Below are positions 37,201-52,815 of a stretch of DNA of 64,000 bases, piece after piece. Source of the DNA: Bugulina stolonifera (lineage: Eukaryota; Bryozoa; Gymnolaemata; Cheilostomatida; Bugulidae); contig OW285187.1 of assembly GCA_935421135.1 (NCBI GenBank), forward strand, positions 682,001 through 746,000, in the 5' to 3' direction. The notes beneath the pieces were generated by a model. It was not told the origin of the DNA. It worked only from the letters and a program-made list of their open reading frames with translations, and did no database searches. Numbering within the stretch: the stretch's first letter is position 1; each line of letters begins with the position of its first letter. The translations under genes and the position numbers were made by a program.

Positions 37201-38446
37201 TATAACTTACCTATACACATAGTATAACTTACCTATACACATAGTATAACTTACCTATACACATAGTAAAACTTACCTATACACATAGTATAACTTACCT
37301 ACACACATAGCATAACTTACCTATACACATAGTATAACTTACCTATACACATAGTATAACTTACCTATACACATAGTAAAACTTACCTATACACATAGTA
37401 TAACTTACTTATACACATAGTATAACTTACCTATACACATAGTAAAACTTACCTATACACATAGTATAACTTACCTATACACATAGTATAACTTACCTAT
37501 ACACATAGTGTTTCTTCCAATGCTAGCAATGCCTCTAGTAAATACAACACTTTCTCCGCCTGCACCAAATCCATGCCAGTGGATCAGGGTAGAACCATTG
37601 CCATCATACATCTAAATGAAATTCTAGATATGCTATAGACAAATAGTTACATGCATACAGTGTTTATATTCTACAAGTACATGATATTGAAACCTGATGG
37701 TCATTTCATATTTCAAACAATTCCATGATAAAAATAGCTCAACTAATCACTAGTCAGTCACCTTCCGCTTTGGTACAGAAAACTCTAAGCCATACCTAAT
37801 CAAATTTAAACAACAGAACGACTGTGCAATATAGGACATGATTGTATAGGCCTAAGTTACTACTCACAGACTGCATTTAGAAGTCACAATGAATTATAAT
37901 AATATAACAGTTGATACAGATCGACAGCTCATGTGTGAGTTTACCTTGATGCCTTTTTGTGTAGCCAAGACCAGTATCCTTCGATTAGCTACATGCACCC
38001 AGTCAGCCTGTAGGAGATTGAACAGTTTAAATATTCCTAGTTGAGGTGGTAGGAAAATACATTACAAAGTACAACACATTCATTTGACCAACATAGGCAG
38101 AATACAACTACATAGACCTGCACCATTTCACATTTAAAAGAATAGATGAACTAAAATAAATACGGTAAAGAGTAGACCAGTAACACATTACCTGTAAGAT
38201 TAGCACATATGAAACTTGCTGGTTAGCAGTTGGAACCTTGCAAACAACACTTCTCTGAATGTAACCATCAACTACACTTTCATTGTCCGTAGAATCGCCT
38301 GCGTTTTTGGAGTTAAGCAGCAAATGAGCTGCTGATTTGTGTATGAATAATATATCTGCTCCCGAAGAGTGTAAGCTAACTGACAAATTGTTTGGCAGCA
38401 TAGAAGCACTAGCCTGACCACCGATAGATTTTTGTTTATTATACAT
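31293..38446 (-). CDS. WDR54: WD repeat-containing protein 54
   Basis: WD40 beta-propeller protein of the WDR54 family, whose molecular role is poorly known. Coding exons (minus, transcript order): 38446-38192, 38007-37945, 37611-37497, 36636-36559, 33358-33175, 32983-32869, 32273-32208, 31424-31293. Phases agree and give 335 aa, close to the 334 I recall for the human protein. Family landmarks: NNLSVSLHSSG near the N-terminus, VLATQKGIKMYDGNGSTLIH, GSSSGQILVFSVPSQGANI, AGYSNGELKLYS, INALHIAQDSGR, VSAGEDSFVRVWEL, and the end GAKFLDKHGRSFAVTAYD. Start M at 38446 is the first ATG with coding-like sequence. Introns 3 and 4 hold arrays made of the adjoining donor site; intron 4 also hosts a hAT-like element. 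It lies head-to-head with the small gene at 39106. Confidence 0.94.
31500..32090. repeat. 30-bp array in the last WDR54 intron
   Basis: About 19-20 almost perfect units of CATATAGTGACTGTACAGTG and TCGTACTAGT. The first 12 or so units have GTGACTG and the remaining ones GTCACTG, with a single switch at about 31880. Unit length divisible by three keeps frames open on both strands; these are not genes. Confidence 0.98.
32335..32480. repeat. Short AT-rich repeats in WDR54 intron 6
   Basis: A pair of TACCTTG/CAATACTGTACTAT units and three copies of ACTAACATGTATACTATATATTT-like sequence. Nothing else is seen in this intron. Confidence 0.7.
33473..33586. mobile_element. Fold-back (MITE-like) element in WDR54 intron 4
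   Basis: Left arm CATTTCAAAAATATCAGTT... (33473-33512) pairs with right arm 33550-33586 (ends ACTGAAATTTTCGAACAG), 37-40 bp each, around a G/T-rich loop. It is a better-preserved relative of 6828-6946, in opposite orientation. Confidence 0.7.
35277..36035. mobile_element. Non-autonomous hAT-like element
   Basis: The left end CAGGGCGGATCCAGG matches the inverted right end CCTGGATCCGCCACTG. CAGTGGCGGATCCAG-type termini are typical of hAT transposons. The 759-bp interior has an A/T homopolymer stretch at 35330-35385 and a GC-rich block (GGGGCGCTGCCCCGGACC) near 35848, but no transposase. A clear 8-bp target duplication is not visible (flanks TATTATAC and TATACATA). It lies inside WDR54 intron 4. 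Minus-strand frames across the GC-rich block are not credible genes. Confidence 0.75.
36400..36558 (-). repeat. 31-bp array seeded at the WDR54 exon 4 donor
   Basis: On the minus strand exon 4 ends CTTGCAG|GTAAAGTATAC. Five more copies follow of a unit starting GTAAAGTATACTCTATCAGT and ending CATGCAG. Each unit repeats a GCAG|GTAAAG donor, and each also ends in CAG like an acceptor. Confidence 0.95.
36655..37010 (-). repeat. 33-bp array with donor-like units in WDR54 intron 3
   Basis: About ten units of about 33 bp. On the minus strand each has TATGTATAG|GTAAGTTACTG, similar to the exon 3 donor (GTGTATAG|GTAAGTTATA). This second array lies in the acceptor half of the same intron, ending about 20 bp before exon 4. 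Confidence 0.95.
37158..37496 (-). repeat. 22-bp array seeded at the WDR54 exon 3 donor
   Basis: About 15 units of 22 bp. Exon 3 ends ACTATGTGTATAG|GTAAGT, and every unit on the minus strand repeats ACTATGTGTATAG|GTAAG, i.e. 13 exon bases plus the donor. A few units have AAAC or CTTAC variants. Confidence 0.97.
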
Positions 38447-39105
38447 GGTGATGGCTCAGCAGTTAAAGTTAGTCAAATGTACTGTAAAAAAAGCTTAGCA
38501 GAGAGTATTTCCCCAACTTCAAATTAAAAACATTTACCCAACGACCATATAGTCCATTAGATGAGCAGTCTGAATTAAATACACTTATTCGTTATTGATC
38601 ATTAATTAAATTAATAAAACGTTGCTTTTCTTTTGCTAATTACTACAGTACTACAACTACTATTGATGAGCATTGCATTCTCATTAGGGAGAATATTCAA
38701 GTTGTGGATCCCAAACAATAATTGAAACCGTATGGGTGAGCATTTCTCTACTCTTTGGATTGCATTATAAGAGTAGAAAAGTTCGCCTCAACTATAAAGT
38801 GCAGATAGAACATTGGCTATATGTTTGCTTGGTTGCTATCTCGCATTCTAACGCGGCACGCATAATCTGAAGCTGGGACCGTTCAAAGGGCTACAATAAC
38901 AGTACCACTTTGGGACCGTTAATTGTTCGGAGGTAAACAAAGAGCGAATCGTGCGAATTCGAACCATACAGAGCCGTAGACATAGGCATAGAAAATAAAG
39001 CAGCCATTCAAAAGAGCAAAGTTCAATAATAATGTAACCTTAGTCTAACTTAGTATATCGTGGGTATTAAACAAGACGCTACATGAAACCTCTCGAACAA
39101 ATCAC
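38447..39105. promoter_or_regulatory. Bidirectional spacer between WDR54 and the 39106 gene
   Basis: This 659-bp spacer between two divergent start codons is less repetitive than its surroundings and has a somewhat higher GC content near 38850-38980. It is the likely shared promoter region. No core element can be assigned with certainty. Confidence 0.45.
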
Positions 39106-39852
39106 ATGTCTTATATAGAACTCGAGCTATCTCATGTTGAAACCTCAATTTTCGTCTACGTGATAACCCGGTCGTTTCATAATTGTTGTAACAAAAGAGA
39201 CAACGGTTTTGAACATCACTTCAACAGTAACAACACAAGGGTAAGCATTAAATTTATAACTCCTGTATGCATTCTACTATTCTCTTCATGTAGGCGCAAT
39301 TACTAGTTTATTATTTTATAACTGTACTACTATCTATTTATTATTTTATATTTAATTTTTTTAATTTATTTATTATAATAATTATATTATTAAAATTAAT
39401 TTTAAAATAATAAAATATAATTAAAATAATTTTTATTTTGATAAATATAGAAAGAATAAATAATTATAATAATATTCTATTGTATAATATAAAATATAAT
39501 TAGTATTATATAAAAAAGTAATTAGATAAAAAGTAACGTTTACATTAATTAGTTAGTAGATTAAGATTGTACCATTGTTTGTATGTTTTTTTATATAAAA
39601 TATATATAGCCTAAATTAATATTTTATTATGTTATTGATTATAATTATATAATTTTATATTACTATTAAATATATATTAATAAGTATTTTCAGGTTAAAA
39701 TAGAGCCTCTAGACCGCTCCAAGGAGCAGAAGAGAAGGCTTTTGTTCGCTATTAATAAGAAGCCAGAACGGCACAACCCAGAACAAAATAAAATGAAAGA
39801 CTCTCAAAACACAGAGACTAAAAAAGGAACAAGCAATATGAATACAAAATAA
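39106..39852 (+). CDS. Small two-exon gene, unrecognised 97-aa protein
   Basis: Exon 1 is 39106-39240, ending ACAAGG|GTAAGC; exon 2 is 39694-39852, after TATTTTCAG. Both junctions are phase 0. The product starts MSYIELELSHVETSIFVYV, has a Cys/His/Asn-rich middle (RSFHNCCNKRDNGFEHHF), then VKIEPLDRSKEQKRRLLF and a lysine- and glutamine-rich tail ending NMNTK. No signal peptide or membrane span is obvious; the basic second half suggests nucleic-acid or nuclear association, which is only a guess. The 453-bp intron is extremely AT-rich. AATAAA at 39957-39962 gives a plausible 3' end. I do not recognise the family. The clean splice sites, the composition shift and the divergent partner argue for a real gene. 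Confidence 0.6.
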
Positions 39853-39956
39853 TTAGGCTATGTACTAAAAGATCCAACTTTTATATCTCTAACTGTTTGG
39901 GGTTCCATTCACACAAAACTGAGAAAACTTAGAAGAAATAATAACATAATGTATAA

Positions 39957-39962
39957 AATAAA
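39957..39962 (+). promoter_or_regulatory. Candidate polyadenylation signal
   Basis: AATAAA about 105 bp after the stop codon of the two-exon gene at 39106-39852. Confidence 0.45.
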
Positions 39963-40154
39963 TGTGCAATGTGTGCATCATGCATGTAAGATATACAACA
40001 AAACAGAGCTGGAACTTGGCCAATCTCAGTCTCTCACGTCGTATGCCTACATGTATTACCACTCTGAAACTGAGACATTATTCAAATTTTTTCTATAATC
40101 ACACCGACAAACTAGCCAAGAACAAATCATTCACTTAAAAAGTGACCAACATCA

Positions 40155-40270
40155 ATGCTGGCCCAAAGTCAGCGTAATCTAGTCAATGAATTGACCCAAA
40201 GTCAGCGTAATCTAGTCAATGAATTGACCCAAAGTCAGCGTAATCTAGTCAATGAATTGACCCAAAACCA
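40155..40270. repeat. 33-bp repeat, about 3.5 copies
   Basis: Near-perfect copies of GACCCAAAGTCAGCGTAATC plus TAGTCAATGAATT in the spacer before the HIG1-domain gene. The rest of 39963-40960 shows nothing gene-like. Confidence 0.9.
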
Positions 40271-40969
40271 CACTAAATAATCCAAAGCAAAGGTGTAAAC
40301 AAACTGCCAATGGGGATAGGATGGGCTATATGAAGTACCAAGTTGTCTTGTATTCTTACACGTAGGGCCTACAGTTATTATACCCACTTTATATTTAATG
40401 TAGTATTACGCAAACTGGTACTATACAGGTGCGAAGCCTTTTTATACTAATTGAAATGCATCAAACTTCTATTGCCAGCCGCCCAGTCGGACTACAGGCA
40501 AGGGGGCATTAGTTCTATATAAGCCTATGTAGGCATCGTATTTCTGTTTAATTCAGTTGACTCTTGACTTTCATTACAGTAGTGTCTCTACTTATACTCA
40601 CCCGTATACTTGGAGAACTGTCCCCAAGTCTAATACATCCGTAACAATTATAATCAGGGGTACCTTACATGCATAGCTTTGCTATCTGCAGAAAGACTTT
40701 GAATTTGATGAAACTTGGCTCGTTAATGCTCCCATTATCTCTTCTCTTCATCCGTGATGTTGAGAATTATTGAATTAGGATGGCTTGTTTTTAGATGATA
40801 ACTAGCCTAATATTATTATAGCCTTTTATGTGCATTACTGCTCCGATCTCACAAAATATTCACATAGACTTTTCAACTATTTACTGTTGTTGTAGCTGTA
40901 TATCAGGGAGCAACAGGATCATCTCTTTCAGGTATCTACAAAGCGTTTCACACACACTAAACAAGTAAA

Positions 40970-41515
40970 CATGTAAGTGTTAGTGTAGATATGTACTGTT
41001 ATCATGTAAGTGTTGATGTAGATATGTACTGTTATCATGTAGTGTTGGTGTAGATATGTACTGTTATCATGTAAGTGTTGGTGTAGATATGTACTGTTAT
41101 CATGTAATTGTTGCTGTAGATATGTACTGTTATCATGTAAGTGTTGACATAGATATGTACTGTTATCATGTAAGTGTTGGTGTAGATATGTACTGTTATC
41201 ATGTAAGTGTTGGTGTAGATATGTACTGTTATCATGTAATTGTTGCTGTAGATATGTACCGTTATTATGTAAGTGTTGGTGTAGATATGTACTGTTATCA
41301 TGTAAGTGTTGGTGTAGATATGTACTGTTATCATGTAAGTGTTGATGTAGATATGTACTGTTATCATGTAAGTGTTGGTGTAGATATGTACTGTTATCAT
41401 GTAAGTGTTGGTGTAGATATGTACAGTTATCATGTAAGTGTTAGTGTAGATATGTACTGTTATCATGTAAGTGTTGGTGTAGATATGTACTGTTATCGTG
41501 TAAGTGTTATCTACA
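40970..41515 (+). repeat. 33-bp array with donor-like units upstream of the HIG1 gene
   Basis: About 16 units of GTAAGTGTTGGTGTAGATAT plus GTACTGTTATCAT. Each contains CAT|GTAAGTG, a strong donor match. The preceding sequence (about 40880-40970, ending AAACAT) could be a non-coding first exon of the HIG1-domain gene, which would make this another donor-seeded array; that exon is not proven. Confidence 0.92.
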
Positions 41516-42044
41516 TATATAAATGTACTTATAGACATGATAGAGTCAATATATCACATACATTGTATTACATCCCCCTATGACTGTATTGCATCACCCT
41601 ATTACTGAATTATGGCTACATGACATATTTACTGGACATATTTGTACATACATTGTGATGGCAATATGCAATATAATTATGTAGTTGGCTATTTCCTCAT
41701 GGTCTATTTGCTGTATGTTCGTTCAGCTTGTTTGCTTGACTCCTTGAGGGCATGACCAACATTCTAAGAATTGAAGCTCTTTTGTGTAAATTTAGATAAT
41801 AGAGGGATTTAGGTTAGCAAATAATCACAATCTTTTAATCAAAATATACACCTGAACTGCAACTATTCTGTTAGCCCTAATCTACACTGTACATAGTATC
41901 TAGTGTTATATTGTACATAGTATCTAGTGTTACATTGTACATAGGCCCTTGGTGCTGTTTATATATTATGATATGTGTACGGTTGGTGCTTTAGGCTGCC
42001 CAGTATTACATTATGGGTTATGGTGTCGTTGTAGTAACTGCACC

Positions 42045-42550
42045 ATGTCTGACCAAAGAAATGAGGCTATGAAGTTACACGAAGTTGCTAAAGATGAAAG
42101 TACTATGGCTAGAATGTTCAGAAAAATGAAGCAAGATCCTGCAGTAGTGCTAGGTGAGGTGTCAGTAGTACTAGGTGGGGTGTCAGTAATACTAGGTCAG
42201 GTGTCAGTAGTGCTAGGTCAGGTGTCAGTAGTGCTAGGTCAGGTGTCAGTAGTACTGGGTCAGGTTTTAGTAGTACTAGGTAAGCTCTGTGTATGATGAG
42301 GTGAACGTTTAGAGTTGTCTGTTCACTACACGCATGTATCAATATTTTAGGTATGACTGGCTGGGCTGGGTTAGTTGGTTACGGACTATATAACATTAAG
42401 AAGAGGAAGACCACAATACCACTCTACCTAATCAACCTTAGGGTCACTGCTCAGATCTTTGCTATAGGCTGCATGGTCTCAGTCGTCGGCTACAGAATAT
42501 TTATACATGAAAAGAAGAAATTTTCACACGATGAAGCAGAACATAAATAA
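42045..42550 (+). CDS. HIGD1: HIG1 domain family protein (mitochondrial inner membrane)
   Basis: Small HIG1-domain protein; the family sits in the inner mitochondrial membrane and helps assemble or tune respiratory complexes III and IV. Exon 1 is 42045-42153 (ends GTGCTAG|GTGAGG), exon 2 is 42351-42550 (after CAATATTTTAG); 102 aa. The HIG1 hallmark is present: two hydrophobic segments at about 37-52 and 70-88 joined by a basic loop (LYNIKKRKTTIPLYL), and LRVTAQ matching the conserved RVxAQ in the second segment. The N-terminus MSDQRNEAMKLHEVA is polar; the C-terminus is charged. The donor of exon 1 is followed by six 21-bp units carrying donor copies in frame; use of the last one (GTAAGC) would add exactly 42 residues. 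HIGD1 fits better than HIGD2. Confidence 0.88.
42144..42285 (+). repeat. 21-bp array seeded at the HIG1 gene exon 1 donor
   Basis: Seven copies including the real site of GTAGT(G/A)CTAG|GT followed by (G/C)AGGTGTCA. The exon bases GTAGTGCTAG recur in each unit. 21 bp is seven codons and no unit has a stop in the exon frame (VSVVLGQ repeats). Confidence 0.95.
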
Positions 42551-42785
42551 GTTAATATTTCACCAAGGTTTTTACATGTATCTATATACTCGCTTAGCCA
42601 GACATAGCAGTCTTAGTCATATATGTATACTTGAATTTACTGGTGCGTAGGTCTGTAAGACCTTTCAATTAGTATATAATGTTATTCCATGCATTGGTTT
42701 TTGATTTAAACACAAAGTTGTTAAACTTGAAATGTTTTAAAAGCATTTGGAAGAAGATATTATATTTTTGTAGTCAGTTATATCT

Positions 42786-42791
42786 AATAAA
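42786..42791 (+). promoter_or_regulatory. Candidate polyadenylation signal of the HIG1 gene
   Basis: AATAAA 236 bp after the stop codon, in sequence that is not part of a repeat. Confidence 0.55.
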
Positions 42792-42869
42792 AGAAGTATT
42801 GAAAATGTGCTGTGCTTTATGTAATGCTGTGATGTTTTACACTATGTGAATGTAGAGGTGTGGTAGCAA

Positions 42870-44556
42870 ACGTACATGTACATAGTGCAGTGGTACTGAC
42901 AAGCTATACGTACATGTACATAGTGCAGTGGTACTGACAAGCTATACGTACATGTACATAGTGAAGTGGTACTGACAAGCTATACATACATATACATAGT
43001 GCAGTGATACTGACAAGCTATACACACATGTACATAGTGAAGTGGTACTGACAAGCTATACACACATGTACATAGTGAATTGATACCGACAAGCTATACG
43101 TACATGTACATAGTGAAGTGGTACTGACAAGCTATACACACATGTACATAGTGCAGTGGTACTGACAAGCTATACGTACATGTACATAGTGAAGTGGTAC
43201 TGACAAGCTATACACACATGTACATAGTGCAGTGGTACTGACAAGCTATACATACATGTACATAGTGAAGTGATACTGACAAGCTATACATACATGTACA
43301 TAGTGCAGTGGTACTGACAAGCTATACATACATGTACATAGTGAAGTGGTACTGACAAGCTATACACACATGTACATAGTGAAGTGATACTGACAATCTA
43401 TACACACATGTACATAGTGAAGTGATACTGACAAGCTATACACACATGTACATAGTGCAGTGGTACTGACAAGCTATACGTACATGTACATAGTGAAGTG
43501 ATACTGACAAGCTATACACACATGTACATAGTGCAGTGGTACTGACAAGCTATACGTACATGTACATAGTGAATTGATACCGACAAGCTATACGTACATG
43601 TACATAGTGAAGTGGTACTGACAAGCTATACACACATGTACATAGTGCAGTGGTACTGACAAGCTATACGTACATGTACATAGTTAAGTGGTACTGACAA
43701 GCTATACACACATGTACATAGTGCAGTGGTACTGACAAGCTATACGTACATGTACATAGTGAAGTGATACTGACAATCTATACACACATGTACATAGTGA
43801 AGTGGTACTGACAAGCTATACACACATGTACATAGTGAATTGATACCGACAAGCTATACGTACATGTACATAGTGAAGTGGTACTGACAAGCTATACACA
43901 CATGTACATAGTGCAGTGGTACTGACAAGCTATACGTACATGTACATAGTGAAGTGGTACTGACAAGCTATACACACATGTACATAGTGCAGTGGTACTG
44001 ACAAGCTATACATACATGTACATAGTGAAGTGATACTGACAAGCTATACACACATGTACATAGTGAAGTGGTACTGACAAGCTATACACACATGTACATA
44101 GTGAATTGATACCGACAAGCTATACGTACATGTACATAGTGAAGTGATACTGACAAGCTATACGTACATGTACATAGTGCAGTGGTACTGACAAGCTATA
44201 CGTACATGTACATGGTGAAGTGGTACTGACAAGCTATACACACATGTACATAGTGCAGTGGTACTGACAAGCTATACACACATGTACATAGTGAAGTGGT
44301 ACTGACAAGCTATACGTACATGTACATAGTGAAGTGGTACTGACAAGCTATACACACATGTACATAGTGCAGTGGTACTGACAAGCTATACGTACATGTA
44401 CATAGTGAAGTGATACTGACAAGCTATACACACATGTACATAGTGAAGTGATACTGACAAGCTATACGTACATGTACATAGTGAAGTGATACTGACAAGC
44501 TATACACACATGTACATAGTTAAGTGGTACTGACAAGCTATACACACATCTATACC
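42870..44556. repeat. 38-bp array downstream of the HIG1 gene
   Basis: About 44 units of GTACATGTACATAGTG(C/A)AG, TGGTACTGACAAGC and TATAC, with variants GTACATG/ACACATG and TGATACCGAC. It ends at the left flank of the hAT element at 44569. Each unit holds the palindrome GTACATGTAC. Confidence 0.97.
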
Positions 44557-44568
44557 TACACTGTATAT

Positions 44569-45459
44569 CAGGGCCGTAGTGCCCTATACAGCCATGCGGC
44601 CTGGCCGTCTCAACTTTTGGCATTGCAAAGTCGAAATGTAGTCAATTTAATATGATGGTCAGATAAGTGTTTAAAGTTTTTTCCACTTTCCTATTCGCGG
44701 GGTTTACAAAATATGTAAGGATATCGATATGGTGATAATAAGTGTGCTAAACATTTTTATATCAGGAAATTCTAAATACTACCGTACTTAACTACAATTA
44801 TGTAACATTTTAGATATTGAATAACTGTCAGGGGAGATAAATCTAAATTTCAAGACTATTTCAGCATACAGTATAAGAAGTATACACAGTCCATGTACGG
44901 GGTGTGTTAAAAAATATAAATAAACCTTGAAAATCTAAACAATTATATTAGTTTTCAATTGAACAAACTTTTTTGGATCCGGCTATCTGTCTGCCCTACA
45001 TTGTTGTCAATATATTTGCTTAGGCATTCAATCTTATAGGGAGAAATAAGAAATATCTCTATGGTAAGAAAGAAACACATGCTTTCAGCTGCTTTTTGTA
45101 GATTCACTAGCTCTACTTCATTTCATTGCATGCTTTTCATCATTGTAAAGGAGTAAAGCATTTGTAAATGTTGTTAGAGTTGAATGATTTATGTTCAGTC
45201 ATAATTGTGAAAAGATACAATGTATAATGCATGTACATGCATATACATGTATGAGACTGGGTTATATTTAATGTTATTACACAGGTATATTTCATAAACC
45301 TGAACTGTTTCAAATTTGCTCTATTTTTCTGAAAAACACTCTCAGGGCGTCGGCGGCTGGGGCGCTGCCCCGGACCTCGTCAGGGGACCTGGGCGGCCCC
45401 CTGGACCCCCGGCCTAATATTTTGGCCCCACCAACATTGCTTAGGGCGCTACAGCCCTG
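44569..45459. mobile_element. Non-autonomous hAT element with 8-bp target duplication
   Basis: Terminal inverted repeats CAGGGCCGTAGTGCCCT (44569-44585) and its imperfect inverse 45443-45459 (two mismatches in 17). Both ends are flanked by the same 8 bp, CTGTATAT (44561-44568 and 45460-45467), the duplication length of hAT transposases. The 891-bp interior has no transposase frame; it carries a GC-rich block near 45340-45415 (GGGGCGCTGCCCCGGACC) shared with the element at 35277-36035. A 64-codon minus-strand frame over that block is not credible. Confidence 0.9.
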
Positions 45460-45775
45460 CTGTATATTATATAAAGGTAAAATAATAAAGATTCGTCCAT
45501 TCATTAACAGGTATGTTTAAGATGATACATATGTATACACAGTATGCATAGCATGTGTAATGTTTGGTATGAGTATCACTGAATGAGGTGCTGCATTATT
45601 GTTTTACAGTAGTCCAAGAAACTGAAAAATAGTGATTAATTTAAGAGTTGTCTAGCCTTGGAGCGTGTGATGTTGAGAGAGTGCAACTCTCATTTATACA
45701 AATTGCAAGGCCCGCCTTCTCAACATGGGTGACGTTTGGGCATATCCGTTCTATTAGAGAAAGCCAAGTAACTAG

Positions 45776-52120
<6,345 letters not shown>

Positions 52121-52620
52121 ATGTTGTAATATTATGTAATATTATATTATAATAGTATGATATATATTATAATAGTATGATATATATTATAATATATAAC
52201 ATACTGTACATGATTAGTGTAGATAATAATATCTTTCTCTTAGTTGTTCTTAGCTGATTTACTATATACTGTGCTTTATTACCATGGCCTGACGTCATGA
52301 GTATGGTTATATTTTAAGAGTTTTATATTATATAACTATATAATATATTAATAATATAGTAGTAGGGCTCCCTGATGATTCTTCTAATCTGTTATATACA
52401 ATCCCTGTTCCTAGACTAGGTCTACTCATAGTCTAATCTTCTATTCACTTTAATTCTTATTTTGTTAGTGTGGGCTAAAGGCTTCAATTTCTATATGCCA
52501 TGTACATGTACTATATCAAGCATACTAATAGTCATGCTGATATGTTATGCTATCATTATATTATACACCATTTTTGAATTTTGATACAAGACTATTTTGT
52601 GACCTGATACAATTTTCTAT

Positions 52621-52626
52621 AATAAA
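52621..52626 (+). promoter_or_regulatory. Candidate polyadenylation signal of the MAPKAPK gene
   Basis: AATAAA about 500 bp after the stop codon; no earlier AATAAA in unique sequence stands out. Confidence 0.45.
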
Positions 52627-52815
52627 ACTTTTGCTAAAATCATGATTCATTAGCCGACTTGTAATCTATGATTGTAATATAATATAATATGTGTATATTT
52701 AGTTGAGTTTAGTTTTAGTTTAGTTTATTTATTTTACCATACATTATCAGTCAGTAACAGGCACTGATGATAGAATTGATGGTATATGTACATATACATA
52801 CTCTCTATTCAATAT

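Noticed and set aside
41035..41583. Frames of 167-175 codons on both strands
   Set aside because: 33-bp repeat array; both strands open for the same reason.
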